Shown here: in pieces, positions 33,728 through 44,226 of the stretch
How the letters are laid out: the number at the start of each line of letters is the position of its first letter
Position numbering within the stretch: the first letter of the stretch is position 1
Source: Moorella glycerini
GTDB lineage: Bacteria; Bacillota; DSM-521; Neomoorellales; Neomoorellaceae
DNA length: 64,000 bases
NCBI RefSeq assembly: GCF_009735625.1
Contig: NZ_CP046244.1
Coordinates: 3,050,909-3,114,908 of the forward strand
Direction of reading: 5' to 3'
Position numbers and translations under genes: made by a program
Notes under the pieces: model-generated
Databases searched by the model: none
Told to the model about the DNA's origin: nothing
Seen by the model: only the letters and a program-made list of their open reading frames with translations

Positions 33728-33803
33728 AACTTATCCAACCTTCATTTCGCCATCTCCAGGGCAGACCCTTTAAGCTGCCCTGCTCTTTGATATGGCTGTT
33801 TGC

Positions 33804-34850
33804 TTACAATACCATTTCTAATACCCTGGCTTCCTCAGGCGGCAGGGATATGGGCTCGGCCACCTGCTTGATGGCTATATTAGGATCCTTCAGCCCGTGA
33901 CCGGTCAGGACGCAGACGACCCGGTCGCCGGGGTGGAAATAACCCTTTTTAACATACTTGATTACCCCGGCCAGGGAAGCGGCCGAAGCCGGCTCGGCAA
34001 AGATGCCTTCGGCCGTAGCCAGCAGGCGCTGGGCCGCCAGGATTTCTTCATCGCTGACACAGTCAATAAAGCCCCCGGATTCTTTCGCCGCCCGGACGGC
34101 CGGCTGCCAGCTGGCCGGGTTACCAATGCGGATAGCCGTGGCCACCGTTTCCGGGTTGGGCACCACTTCGCCGCGCACTATCGGGGCCGCGCCTTCGGCC
34201 TGGAAGCCAATCATCTTTGGCAAATAATGGCTGCGACTGGCCTGGTAATACTCGTTAAAACCTTTCCAGTAAGCGGTAATATTGCCGGCGTTGCCTACGG
34301 GTATGGCCAGGTAATCCGGCGCCTCGCCAAGCCAATCACAAACCTCAAAGGCGGCCGTTTTCTGGCCTTCAATGCGGAAAGGGTTAAGAGAATTGACCAA
34401 GGTAATAGGATGTTTGGCCGTAATCCGGCGTACCAGGTCCAGGGCGTCGTCGAAATTACCCTGGATGGCAATTACCCTGGCGCCATAAAAAAGGGCCTGG
34501 GCCAGTTTCCCCAGGGCGATGTTGCCTTCCGGGATAAGAACGCTGCACTTTAAGCCACAACGGGCGGCATAGGCAGCAGCCGAAGCCGACGTATTGCCCG
34601 TTGAGGCACACATAATGGCCTTCGACCCGGCCTCCATGGCTTTGGCCACCGCCATGACCATGCCCCGGTCCTTAAAGGAACCGGTGGGGTTAAGCCCTTC
34701 ATACTTGAAATAGAGTTTTATACCCAGCTCCCGGGAAAGATTCCCGGCGGCTATCAGGGGGGTGTTGCCCTCCTGTAAAGTAATCAAGGGAGTTGCCTCC
34801 GTCACCGGCAGGAACTCCCGGTAAGCGCGAATAACTCCCGGCCAGCTCAA
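33804..34850 (-). CDS. thrC: Threonine synthase
   Basis: 348-residue PLP enzyme. [18 protein letters not shown] holds the Schiff-base Lys near residue 60; [20 protein letters not shown] and [20 protein letters not shown] follow. This is the short bacterial type of threonine synthase. Its ATG overlaps the stop of hom by four bases. Confidence 0.95.
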   Translation of the reverse strand: MSWPGVIRAYREFLPVTEATPLITLQEGNTPLIAAGNLSRELGIKLYFKYEGLNPTGSFKDRGMVMAVAKAMEAGSKAIMCASTGNTSASAAAYAARCGLKCSVLIPEGNIALGKLAQALFYGARVIAIQGNFDDALDLVRRITAKHPITLVNSLNPFRIEGQKTAAFEVCDWLGEAPDYLAIPVGNAGNITAYWKGFNEYYQASRSHYLPKMIGFQAEGAAPIVRGEVVPNPETVATAIRIGNPASWQPAVRAAKESGGFIDCVSDEEILAAQRLLATAEGIFAEPASAASLAGVIKYVKKGYFHPGDRVVCVLTGHGLKDPNIAIKQVAEPISLPPEEARVLEMVL

Positions 34851-36145
34851 CCACCTTCTCCTCCTTCTACTCGCACCACACAGGCTATTTCTTTAACAAC
34901 CGGCAAACCGGTTAAGATGCGCAGGGCATCCTGCAGGTTTTGCTCCCGGACACGGTGGGTAATGAGGACCAGTTCGGCCAGTTCCCCCAGCATGCGCTCC
35001 TGGATGACCGAAGCCAAGCTGACTTCCCGCTCGCCAAAGACGCCGGCAATACTGGCCAGCACCCCCGGCCGGTCGACAACTATCAACCGTAAGTAATACT
35101 TAGTAATAATGGCTCCCATGGGTTTCAGGGGTTTATCATAAAAACAGGTACAGGATATGCGGCCGCGGGTCTGGTGCTGGATGTTGCGGGCTGCTTCCAT
35201 AATATCGCCCACCACGGCGCTGGCCGTAGGCATGGAACCGGCACCCCGGCCGTAAAACATGGTTTCCCCTACGGCATCGCCTTCCACGAAAATGGCATTA
35301 AAAACATCGCTGACTGCCGCCAGGGGATGGTTTAAGGGTACCAGGGCCGGGTGGACCCGTACTTCTATTCCTTCTTCGTCCTCCCGGGCAATTCCTAAGA
35401 GCTTGACGGCATAACCCAGGTCGGCAGCGTAACTAATGTCCTGGGCCGTGAGATTGCTGATTCCCTCCCGGTAAACGTCCGGGTAAGTAATGCGGGTACC
35501 AAAGGCGATGGAAGCCAGGATGGCCATTTTACGGGCGGCATCCTCACCTTCAATGTCGGCAGCAGGATCAGCTTCGGCATAACCCAGGGACTGGGCTTCC
35601 TGGAGGACTTCTGCAAAATCCCGCCCTTCCCGGCTCATCTTGGTGAGGATATAATTGGTGGTCCCGTTGACGATGCCCATGACCTGGCGGATACGGTTAC
35701 CGGCCAGGCATTCCTTCAAGGGGCGGATAATGGGAATACCCCCACCCACACTGGCCTCAAAGAAAAGGTCAACCCCGCTGGCCTCAGCGGCATCAAAAAG
35801 CTCCTTGCCGTAAAGGGCGAGGAGATCCTTGTTGGCCGTTACCACGCTTTTACCCCGGCTGATAGCCTTGAGGATGTATTCCCGGGCCGCGCCGGTACCC
35901 CCCATCACTTCGACTATAATGGGAATATCCGGGTCAGCCAGGATCGTATCCGGCTCGGTAGTAAGCAAGTCGGGACTAACTTCTACCTGGCGGGATCGAT
36001 GCCTATCCCGTACCAGGATGCGACTGACTTTTAGAGGCCGGCCCAGCTTCTGGGCGATGGCGGCACCGTTCTGCTGCAGCAGCCGGACCACGCCGCTGCC
36101 CACGGTCCCCAGGCCCAGGAGGCCGATATTTATTGGTCCTGACAC
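34847..36145 (-). CDS. hom: Homoserine dehydrogenase
   Basis: 432 residues. NAD(P)-binding [20 protein letters not shown], catalytic block [20 protein letters not shown] with [19 protein letters not shown], and a C-terminal ACT domain from about residue 350 ([20 protein letters not shown]). The start is GTG with GAGGAGTG upstream. It reduces aspartate semialdehyde to homoserine, the precursor of both threonine and methionine. First gene of its own promoter unit. Confidence 0.95.
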   Translation of the reverse strand: MSGPINIGLLGLGTVGSGVVRLLQQNGAAIAQKLGRPLKVSRILVRDRHRSRQVEVSPDLLTTEPDTILADPDIPIIVEVMGGTGAAREYILKAISRGKSVVTANKDLLALYGKELFDAAEASGVDLFFEASVGGGIPIIRPLKECLAGNRIRQVMGIVNGTTNYILTKMSREGRDFAEVLQEAQSLGYAEADPAADIEGEDAARKMAILASIAFGTRITYPDVYREGISNLTAQDISYAADLGYAVKLLGIAREDEEGIEVRVHPALVPLNHPLAAVSDVFNAIFVEGDAVGETMFYGRGAGSMPTASAVVGDIMEAARNIQHQTRGRISCTCFYDKPLKPMGAIITKYYLRLIVVDRPGVLASIAGVFGEREVSLASVIQERMLGELAELVLITHRVREQNLQDALRILTGLPVVKEIACVVRVEGGEGG

Positions 36146-36170
36146 ACCCTCACACTCCTCGTACCTTTCA

Positions 36171-36199
36171 ATTTTACCTTATCCCTCCCTGTTGGGCAA
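36171..36199 (-). promoter_or_regulatory. Internal promoter for hom-thrC-thrB-lysC
   Basis: TTGCCC (36194-36199), 17 bases, TAAAAT (36171-36176) in the 61-base gap between metX and hom. Confidence 0.55.
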
Positions 36200-36206
36200 T
36201 ACTTTT

Positions 36207-37331
36207 TTATCCAGACAGGTCGGGGCGTAACTCAGCCAGGTAAGGTTTAATAATAGCTTCCAGCTGTTTAAATTCAATAAGAAAAGCGTCATGACCATAG
36301 GGAGAATTGAGTTCCCGGTACCGGGCGCGGCCACCGCCGGCCTTAATTAACCGGACAATCTCTTTCACCTGGTAGGGTGGGAAGAGAAAGTCACTGGCTA
36401 TACCTATCCCCAGGCAGGAGCAGGGAAAATCCTGCCATACTTCGGCATAATTTCCCCGCCGGTGACTGACATCATGGAGATCAATAGCTTTGGTCAGGTA
36501 GAGATAGGCATTGGCGTCAAAACGCTGGACCAGCTTTCTTCCCTGGTAAGCCAGGTAGCTTTCCACTTCAAACTGGCCCTCGAGCCGGTAGTATTTTCCC
36601 GGGTCCACCACGGTCCGGCCGAATTTCATGGTCCAGGAAGGGTCACTCTTATAAGTAATGGTCCCGATCCGCCGGGCCAGGGCCAGTCCCCGCCGGGGAC
36701 CCGGGGTACCGTAATAATCGCCGCCCTGCCAGTCCGGGTCGGCGTAGATGGCTTCGCGCTGGACATTGTTGAAGGCTATTTGCATGGGGGTGGTCCGGCC
36801 GCCGGTGGCAATGGGAATAATGGCGCCGACCATTTCCGGGTAAAGGAAGCCCCATTCCAGCACCTGCATGCCGCCCATGGAACCGCCGATGGCCGCTACC
36901 AGGTGCCTGACGCCCAGGTAATCCAGCAGTATTTTCTGGGCCCGCACCATGTCGCGAATGGTAATTATTGGGAAATCCAGGCCATAGGACCTGCCGCTGG
37001 CCGGGTTTATGCTGGCCGGTCCTGTAGTCCCATAACAGCTGCCCAGGACATTGGCGCAGACCACGAAATAACGCCGGGTGTCCAGGGCCCTGCCCGGCCC
37101 CACCAGGGGGTCCCACCAGCCGGGCAGCCGGTCGTCCGGGGAATGGCGGCCGGCAATATGGGCGCTGCCGGTAAGGGCATGGAGGACCAGGATGGCGTTA
37201 TCCCCGGCAGCATTCAACTCGCCATAGGTTTCATAGGCTATGGTAAGGGGGCCTAAACGGGCCCCGCTTTCTAGCTGCAGGCTTCCCGGCCAGTGGTAAA
37301 ACCGGGTGGCAACAATACCGACATCGCCCAT
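36207..37331 (-). CDS. metX: Homoserine O-acetyltransferase (MetX family)
   Basis: 374 residues, alpha/beta-hydrolase fold. ALTGSAHIAG, the nucleophile elbow AAIGGSMGGMQVLEWGFLYP with the catalytic Ser, and SPYGHDAFLIEF with Asp-His at the C-terminus are the hallmarks. It acylates homoserine; acetyl versus succinyl use cannot be told from sequence. One base separates its start from the metY stop, so both belong to the SAM-riboswitch unit. Confidence 0.93.
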   Translation of the reverse strand: MGDVGIVATRFYHWPGSLQLESGARLGPLTIAYETYGELNAAGDNAILVLHALTGSAHIAGRHSPDDRLPGWWDPLVGPGRALDTRRYFVVCANVLGSCYGTTGPASINPASGRSYGLDFPIITIRDMVRAQKILLDYLGVRHLVAAIGGSMGGMQVLEWGFLYPEMVGAIIPIATGGRTTPMQIAFNNVQREAIYADPDWQGGDYYGTPGPRRGLALARRIGTITYKSDPSWTMKFGRTVVDPGKYYRLEGQFEVESYLAYQGRKLVQRFDANAYLYLTKAIDLHDVSHRRGNYAEVWQDFPCSCLGIGIASDFLFPPYQVKEIVRLIKAGGGRARYRELNSPYGHDAFLIEFKQLEAIIKPYLAELRPDLSG

Positions 37332-37332
37332 A

Positions 37333-38637
<1,305 letters not shown>

Positions 38638-38663
38638 TTATAATTAGCCGGCTGCGGGGGAAT

Positions 38664-38822
38664 AAAAAAGCCTCTCCGATAAGAAGAGGCAGGAGCTTGC
38701 TTACCCCCCTTATCTCTCAGGGCAAATGCCCTGCAGGAATTGGCACCTGTCGCCCCCGGAAAACCGGGATAGCGGGTTGCCGGGCTTCATCGGGCCAGTC
38801 CCTCCACCACTCTTGATAAGAG
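38664..38822 (-). promoter_or_regulatory. SAM-I (S-box) riboswitch with terminator
   Basis: On the minus strand CTCTTATCAAGAGTGGTGGA, GGGACTGGCCCGATGAAGCC, CGGCAACC, GGTGCCAATTCCTGC and GAGAGATAAG reproduce the S-box core (aptamer 38709-38822). A terminator GCCTCTTCTTATCGGAGAGGC followed by TTTTTT lies at 38664-38690. High SAM should stop transcription into metY-metX. Confidence 0.96.
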
Positions 38823-38861
38823 TTTTTACTTCCTGTATTCAATTAAGCCAGCTTGATATAA

Positions 38862-38890
38862 ACTATAAACCCTGTTGCAACTGGTGTCAA
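38862..38890 (-). promoter_or_regulatory. Promoter of the metY-metX unit
   Basis: TTGACA (38885-38890), 17 bases, TATAGT (38862-38867), about 40 bases upstream of the riboswitch core. Confidence 0.78.
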
Positions 38891-38954
38891 GGGCATTTTC
38901 ATTTTCCCGGGTTATATTTTCCTGGGACGGAAGAACCCAAAGACCATTTAGATT

Positions 38955-38984
38955 AAATTATATTTAAGCGGGGCCTCCGGCCCC
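38955..38984 (-). terminator. Terminator-like hairpin downstream of the FadR-type regulator
   Basis: GGGGCC/GGCCCC with loop GGA on the minus strand followed by an AT-rich tail (GCTTAAATATAATTTAAT). It lies 70 bases after the gene end. Confidence 0.5.
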
Positions 38985-39054
38985 TCTCCACTTTCTCGCC
39001 GCTTCCACTCCGTTTTTTGAACTATTGTAAAGTAAAGTAATACTAAATCTCTCC

Positions 39055-39798
39055 TTATCCCTGGCGCCAGGCGGCAACAACCTGCTCCTCGACGTCTTCC
39101 AGGTGCCGTAACATGGCTGCCGCAGCCTCATCGCCATTACGGTTGATTAAAGCTTTTACTATCTCATAGTGTTCATCAACCGAGCGTTCGCCGCGGCCGG
39201 GAATGGCCAGGCTGCGCGAGCGGCTGTCGGCCAGGAGATCGAGCATGCTGTGCATCAAGCGCACCAGGACGGTATTGCCGGTGGCCTGGGCCAGGCGGTA
39301 ATGGAAATTGCTGTCATGCCCGGCCAGGAGGGAGAGGCGGCCGCTGCGCAGGCGTCCCAGCTGTTCCCTGGTGGTGGTAACCATGCCGGCCAGTTCCTGG
39401 ATATCAGCCTGGCTGGCCCTTTCTGCCACCCAGCGGGCCGCCTGGGGCTCCAGGACTTTACGCACTTCAAATAAATGCAAAACGGTATCCCTGTTCACCG
39501 GCAGGTGGCTGGCAAACTGCTTTAAGTATTCATCGGGATCCTGCTCGCTGATAAAGGCCCCCTGGCCGTGACGGATGCTTACCAGGCCCTCGGCAGCCAG
39601 CATTTTTAAGGCTTCCCGGACGGAAGTCCGGCTCACCCCCAGCATTTCCGCCAGTTCCCGCTCGGCGGGCAGGCGGTCGCCAGGCTTCATCCGCCCCTCG
39701 AAGATGCTCTTTTTGATTTCATCTACCACCCGGTGATAAACGCTTTTGGGATTGCGGTTAATGGGCTGGAAAAGTTTTTCCGTTGAATTATCGCTCAA
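39055..39798 (-). CDS. FadR-family (GntR) transcriptional regulator
   Basis: 247 residues. Winged helix-turn-helix at 20-90 (KPGDRLPAERELAEMLGVSR, TSVREALKMLAAEGLVSIRH), followed by an all-helical FCD ligand domain (EVRKVLEPQAARWVAERA, HDSNFHYRLAQATGNTVLVR with metal-binding His). It is divergent from the D-aminoacylase gene. FCD regulators usually bind organic acids or amino-acid-related ligands; the likely targets are its own promoter and the neighbour. Confidence 0.92.
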   Translation of the reverse strand: MSDNSTEKLFQPINRNPKSVYHRVVDEIKKSIFEGRMKPGDRLPAERELAEMLGVSRTSVREALKMLAAEGLVSIRHGQGAFISEQDPDEYLKQFASHLPVNRDTVLHLFEVRKVLEPQAARWVAERASQADIQELAGMVTTTREQLGRLRSGRLSLLAGHDSNFHYRLAQATGNTVLVRLMHSMLDLLADSRSRSLAIPGRGERSVDEHYEIVKALINRNGDEAAAAMLRHLEDVEEQVVAAWRQG

Positions 39799-39843
39799 TG
39801 GTTATCGCTCCTGTACCTGGGACAAGTGGTCTTACCTCTATAA

Positions 39844-39872
39844 ATTGTACCATAGCCCGGGGTAGCAGTAAA
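39844..39872 (-). promoter_or_regulatory. Promoter of the FadR-type regulator gene
   Basis: TTTACT (39867-39872), 17 bases, TACAAT (39844-39849) on the minus strand. The -35 box is part of the left arm of the inverted repeat. Confidence 0.55.
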
Positions 39873-39935
39873 TATCCAGTTGCCCGGCTTCTAAACCAGG
39901 TTTAACTAACTTGTACGTCCAAGTATTTACTGCTA
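39863..39935. repeat. 12-base inverted repeat spanning the divergent control region
   Basis: TAGCAGTAAATA (39863-39874) and TATTTACTGCTA (39924-39935), perfect, 49 bases apart. Inside lies a smaller palindrome ACTTG-TACGTC-CAAGT (39909-39924). The arms cover the -35 of one promoter and the spacer/-10 border of the other. Confidence 0.8.
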
Positions 39936-39939
39936 GAAT
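39911..39939 (+). promoter_or_regulatory. Promoter of the D-aminoacylase gene
   Basis: TTGTAC (39911-39916), 17 bases, TAGAAT (39934-39939). The -35 lies in the palindrome ACTTGTACGTCCAAGT, so a regulator bound there would block it. Confidence 0.55.
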
Positions 39940-39988
39940 GGATAGAGATAACTGGTGGATGGGATGAAAGCCTGCTTAAGGAGATGGC

Positions 39989-41605
39989 TTGCGTGTGTTT
40001 TCTTTGCTGATTAAGGGCGGCACGGTGGTTGATGGTACCGGTCGCCCTCCTTTTCGGGCCGATGTAGGTTTGCAAGGAGCAAAGATTGCCGCCCTGGGCC
40101 GGTTGGATGGCACACCCGCCGGGAAGGTCATTGACGCTGCCGGCCTGGTAGTTGCCCCCGGCTTTATTGATTTTCACAGCCACGCTGACGCCGAACTCCT
40201 ACGGGACCCGGAGGCCCGGGCCAAGCTGGTCCAGGGAGTCACCACCGAGGTCATCGGCAATTGCGGCATGTCCCTCGTTCCCGGCCACCAGGAGAGTCTG
40301 CCCCTGCTGGCCGCCTATGCCGGCCCGGTACTGGGAGAGATTCCACCCGGTTTCCATGCTGCCGGGGTAAAAGATTACTTATCCCATCTAACCCGCCAGG
40401 GCATGGCTGTTAATGTAGCTACCTTCGCCGGTCACGGTTCTATCCGCCTGGCGGTCATGGGTATGGCCGACCGCCAGGCCGGTAAGGCGGAGATGGACTT
40501 CATGGCGGCCCTTCTCGAACAGGCCATGAAGGAAGGGGCCATGGGTCTGTCCAGCGGTCTACTCTACCCGCCGGGATGCTATGCCCCGACAGAGGAGCTA
40601 ATCGCCCTCTGCCGGGTAGCCCGCCGGTACGGGGGCATTTATGTCAGCCACATCCGTAACGAATCGGACGGTGTCCTGGAGGCTATTGAGGAAGCCCTGG
40701 AAATCGGCCGGGAGGCCGGCATTCCCGTCCATATCTCTCACCTTAAAGCCTGCGGTCCCTGTAACTGGCCGAAAATACCCCGGGCCCTGGCCCTGCTGGC
40801 GGCAGCCCGGGAGCAAGGGCAGGACGTCACCTGGGACGCCTACCCCTACATCGCCGGTTCGACTACAGCCGCCTCCCTCCTACCCCCCTGGGCCGTTGCC
40901 GGGGGTGCGGCCGCCCTCAGGGAACGCCTGGAATCTCCGGATACCCGCCGGGAAATAAAAAAGGCCTGGCAGGAAGGCCTGCCGGGCTGGGATAATATGG
41001 TCAAATCCTTAGGCTATGATCGGTTGGTAATCAACGCAGTATCCCACAGGGAGAATGCGGATTGCGTAGGTCTAACCCTGGCCGAGATTGGCGCCAGGCG
41101 CCGTTGCGATCCGGCTGACGCCCTCCTGGACCTGCTGTGGACCGAAGGCGGCAGCCTGGCCATCGAAACCTATCACGCCTGCGAGGAAACCCTGGACATG
41201 ATTCTGCGCCACCCGGTGACGACCATCGGCAGCGATGGCATCTATTCCGGCGACCAGACTCATCCCCGCCTGTACGGCACCTTTGTGCGGGTTCTGGGCC
41301 GCTATGTGCGGGAACGCCGGCTCCTTACCCTGGAAGAGGCCGTGGCCAAAATGACATCCCGTCCGGCGGCCAGGCTCGGCCTGCGGGGGCGGGGGCGGGT
41401 AACTACGGGCTTTTATGCCGACCTGGTCCTCTTCGACCCGGAGACTGTCGCCGACCGGGCCACATTCCAGGAACCGGCCCAGACGCCGGCCGGTATCGCG
41501 GCGGTTATCGTTAACGGCCGGGTGGCCTACCAGGACGGCCGGTTTACCGGTGAACTGGCGGGATTTACTCTAACTAGCAGTAACACTGCTGGTGCTTATG
41601 TTTAA
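39989..41605 (+). CDS. N-acyl-D-amino-acid deacylase (D-aminoacylase, amidohydrolase superfamily)
   Basis: 538 residues from TTG 39989 with AAGGAG upstream. Metal site motifs: GFIDFHSHADAELLRDP (His63, His65), GVTTEVIGNCGMSL with the bridging-type Cys92, GGIYVSHIRNESDG, IPVHISHLKACG and TTIGSDGIYSGD with the catalytic Asp. This fits the D-aminoacylase/N-acyl-D-glutamate deacylase subgroup; substrate side chain is unknown. The C-terminal ten residues look untidy. It is a single gene with its own control region and a relic of a transposase behind it. Confidence 0.9.
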   Translation: MRVFSLLIKGGTVVDGTGRPPFRADVGLQGAKIAALGRLDGTPAGKVIDAAGLVVAPGFIDFHSHADAELLRDPEARAKLVQGVTTEVIGNCGMSLVPGHQESLPLLAAYAGPVLGEIPPGFHAAGVKDYLSHLTRQGMAVNVATFAGHGSIRLAVMGMADRQAGKAEMDFMAALLEQAMKEGAMGLSSGLLYPPGCYAPTEELIALCRVARRYGGIYVSHIRNESDGVLEAIEEALEIGREAGIPVHISHLKACGPCNWPKIPRALALLAAAREQGQDVTWDAYPYIAGSTTAASLLPPWAVAGGAAALRERLESPDTRREIKKAWQEGLPGWDNMVKSLGYDRLVINAVSHRENADCVGLTLAEIGARRRCDPADALLDLLWTEGGSLAIETYHACEETLDMILRHPVTTIGSDGIYSGDQTHPRLYGTFVRVLGRYVRERRLLTLEEAVAKMTSRPAARLGLRGRGRVTTGFYADLVLFDPETVADRATFQEPAQTPAGIAAVIVNGRVAYQDGRFTGELAGFTLTSSNTAGAYV

Positions 41606-41636
41606 TACCTATAACCCACACCGTATCGTTGTCTAT

Positions 41637-41760
41637 ATCAAGCATCTACTTTTGCGGGAGAGGACCGCTTTTTCTATATCCTCTCGATAATTGACTACCA
41701 TGTTGGGTTGGCCTGTGAAGCCAGAGATGCCGTCTTTACCCTCAAGGAAGCCCTATGGTG
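41637..41760 (+). pseudogene. Fragment of an IS3-type integrase-core transposase
   Basis: One frame reads GEDRFFYILSIIDYHVGLAC then EARDAVFTLKEALW and a stop, resembling the rve-domain section found in IS3-type transposases (GEDRFFYLxSIIDVxDRxIVDYHIGL). About seven residues are missing after SIID, and the preceding IYFCG is in another frame. It is a decayed remnant of ~40 codons. Confidence 0.5.
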
Positions 41761-41792
41761 ACGGCGATTAAAATGGTTATCAAGGTACCAAT

Positions 41793-43346
41793 TTAAAGCG
41801 CCAGAAAATCTGGAAATACTTGTTTGAGTTGTTGATATAATCGATTATAAATCATAAAAGCCTTATCATAAATTTCTTTATATCTTTTATCTGGCCTACA
41901 TACTTTGCCTTCTAGGGCAGTAGCCTTTTTTACCCCCTCTTGATAATCCTTATAAATCCCAGCAGCTATTCCTCCCAGCATAGCAGCTCCCAGTACAGCA
42001 GTTTCATGATAGCTAACGGCCAGGATTTCTTTACCAGTAATATCGGCTCGTAGTTGCGCCCAAATGTCATTTTTAACACCTTTTCCAACTACTTTAATTC
42101 TGTCGATGGGTTTGCCCAGTATTTTTTCGGCAATGGCTAAATTCTGGCGTAAGCCATAGCACCCGGCTTCCAGCACCGCCCGGATCAGGTCGGACCTGGT
42201 AGTGGCCAGATTTAAGCCAACGAAAGCGCCGCGGGCCAGTGGGTCCCAGATGGGGCTACGCTCCCCTGATAAGTAGGGCAAAAAGATAACTCCCCCGGCA
42301 CCTGGCCTGGATTGGGCCGCCTCGCTACACAGGATATCATAGGCATCCTGGCCGCTGGCCTCCGCTACATATTTCTCTACCTGACCAAGCTGGTCCCTTA
42401 CCCAGCGGAAAGCCGCCCCCGGCGTCGACATGGCCCCCATGTTCAGCCAGCGGCCAGGGACAACGTGGCAGCGGTTGAGAAAGCGGTCATCAAACTTGGG
42501 GTCGTCAGTACACAAGGATAAAACATCGGAAGTCCCCGCCGTTTCAAAAATCTGTCCCGTTTCCGTTACCCCCAGGGCCAGGCCGGAGCAGGCCGTATCT
42601 GCCCCGCCCATAGCTACAGGGATGCCCTCCGGCAGGTCAAGGGCTGTTGCAGCCTCGGAGCGCAAAGAGCCCAGCTTCTCGGTTGAAGGTATAATTGGTG
42701 GCAGCTTGTGCATAGAAAGCTCATAAGCCCGGCATAATTCATGGGACCAGTCGAGTTTCGTCCCGGTGGTAAACAGGCCGGTAAGGGAAGCATTGGAGGG
42801 GTCGATACCCGTTTTCCCCGTTAACAGCAGTCCCAGGTAGGTGTTACCGTGGCCGAAAAAGGCTGTACTTTTATAAACCTCCGGTTCATGTTTCTTTAAC
42901 CATAACATGGAAGTAGCAGAAATAGTCCCGGCAGCTATGCGGTTGCCGGTAAGGCGCACCGCTTCCGGCATGGCAACCTGCTGCTCCATCCACCCGGCTT
43001 GCTCCCGGGAACGGGTATCCATATACAAAATTGCTGGCCGCAGGACCTGCCCTTTAGCGTCAAAGGCAATCAGCGCCGGGCACATGGTGCTTAAACCCAC
43101 GGCGGCAATCTGTTCCTTCCTGATCCCATTTTTAGTATAGAGGGCATGGATAACCGTGGCTATTTTTTCCAGCCACTGCCGTGGCCAGACCTCGGCCCAG
43201 CCGGGTTGAGGGTAATCAATAGAAATCGCCTCACACTGGAATCCGCGTAAAAGCCCTTCTGGCGTAAAGGTAGCAACTTTGACGCTGCTACCTCCCACAT
43301 CTATGCCCAGTAAAAGGCTGTCTTCCTGCCTTACCATGGTAATCAC
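41793..43346 (-). CDS. FGGY-family carbohydrate kinase (xylulokinase-like)
   Basis: 517 residues. Two actin-like domains: LLLGIDVGGSSVKVATFTPE at the N-terminus, MGGADTACSGLALGVTETGQ near 245, and the FGGY signature VIFLPYLSGERSPIWDPLAR near 350 with VGKGVKNDIWAQLRADITGK. Closest in type to xylulokinases and related sugar/polyol kinases; the substrate cannot be assigned. Last gene of the DeoR-TRAP-dehydrogenase-aldolase-kinase run, 64 bases after the aldolase. Confidence 0.88.
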   Translation of the reverse strand: MITMVRQEDSLLLGIDVGGSSVKVATFTPEGLLRGFQCEAISIDYPQPGWAEVWPRQWLEKIATVIHALYTKNGIRKEQIAAVGLSTMCPALIAFDAKGQVLRPAILYMDTRSREQAGWMEQQVAMPEAVRLTGNRIAAGTISATSMLWLKKHEPEVYKSTAFFGHGNTYLGLLLTGKTGIDPSNASLTGLFTTGTKLDWSHELCRAYELSMHKLPPIIPSTEKLGSLRSEAATALDLPEGIPVAMGGADTACSGLALGVTETGQIFETAGTSDVLSLCTDDPKFDDRFLNRCHVVPGRWLNMGAMSTPGAAFRWVRDQLGQVEKYVAEASGQDAYDILCSEAAQSRPGAGGVIFLPYLSGERSPIWDPLARGAFVGLNLATTRSDLIRAVLEAGCYGLRQNLAIAEKILGKPIDRIKVVGKGVKNDIWAQLRADITGKEILAVSYHETAVLGAAMLGGIAAGIYKDYQEGVKKATALEGKVCRPDKRYKEIYDKAFMIYNRLYQQLKQVFPDFLAL

Positions 43347-43410
43347 CGCTTTAGTTTAATCAAGGCCGGCCAGAAAAATGCTTTTCCTGGCCGGGTTAAG
43401 ATACTTTTCC

Positions 43411-44220
43411 CTAGCAGGTGGCTGCTTCCAGAATCTGCATGGCTTCTGCTGGCGTCCCATTGCCGTGAATTATCGCCTTCAGGGCCTGGACCATGGCGGT
43501 GGGGTCGGCATATTGCCAGACATTGCGGCCGTAGGTTACCCCGGCTGCCCCGGCCTGGATGGCGTCCCGTGTGGTAGCAAAGAGGTCTTCCGGGTTATCC
43601 ATCTTGGGCCCGCCGGCTACTACTACTTTCGCCGGGCAGGCTTCCACTACTTTAGCGAATGTCTCCATGGAACCTGTATACCAGGTCTTGACGACATCGA
43701 CACCCAATTCTGCCCCTAGCCGGGCGCAGTAAGCAATGGTTTCCGGCAAATAACGTTGGTCGTCGGCAATTAACGGACCGGCCGGGTAGATATGGGCGAT
43801 AACAGGCAGGCCGGCGCTGGCCGCTTCTTTCGTTAAGAGACCCAGGTGACGCAACATTTCCGGCTGGCGCTCTTCACCCAGGATAACTCCCATGGAGATG
43901 GCATCAGCCCCTAGCCGAATGGCCTCTTCCACATCGGCGTACCAGGCATCATAGGTCTTATGGTAAGGAGAAAAGCCGGTTGATTTCATAATCAGACTTA
44001 CCTTACCGGCGTGAGGAGGAAAAAATTTTTCCGCAATGCCCTTGTTCAGGGTCACGGCATCGACGCCGCCGGCTACAACTGCGGCAATCTTTTCTCCTAC
44101 CTTTTCGATGCCGGGCAATACGCCCCGGTTAACACCGTGATCGAAGGCTACTGTAAACAGACGGCCCGACTGCTGGTTAAACAACCTGGCCAGGCGGACC
44201 TCTTTACCTAAAAACGGCAT
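43411..44220 (-). CDS. Class I (DhnA/LsrF-type) aldolase
   Basis: 269 residues. LFTVAFDHGVNRGVLPGIEK, ADAISMGVILG and GVDVVKTWYTGSMETFAKVV with the Schiff-base Lys near residue 173, then KVVVAGGPKMDNPEDLF. It belongs to the DeoC/FbaB aldolase family of fructose-bisphosphate aldolase IA, LsrF and related enzymes. With the kinase next to it the expected role is cleavage or thiolysis of a phosphorylated ketose or similar intermediate. Start ATG at 44220. Confidence 0.85.
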   Translation of the reverse strand: MPFLGKEVRLARLFNQQSGRLFTVAFDHGVNRGVLPGIEKVGEKIAAVVAGGVDAVTLNKGIAEKFFPPHAGKVSLIMKSTGFSPYHKTYDAWYADVEEAIRLGADAISMGVILGEERQPEMLRHLGLLTKEAASAGLPVIAHIYPAGPLIADDQRYLPETIAYCARLGAELGVDVVKTWYTGSMETFAKVVEACPAKVVVAGGPKMDNPEDLFATTRDAIQAGAAGVTYGRNVWQYADPTAMVQALKAIIHGNGTPAEAMQILEAATC

Positions 44221-44226
44221 ACAAAA

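Noticed and set aside
36462-37256. 264-codon plus-strand ORF opposite metX
   Set aside because: Antisense shadow of metX, no start signal, no family features.
41576-41590. AGCAGT-AAC-ACTGCT palindrome at the end of the D-aminoacylase gene as another FadR-type operator
   Set aside because: It shares AGCAGT with the operator arms but lies inside coding sequence 1.6 kb away; too short to claim.
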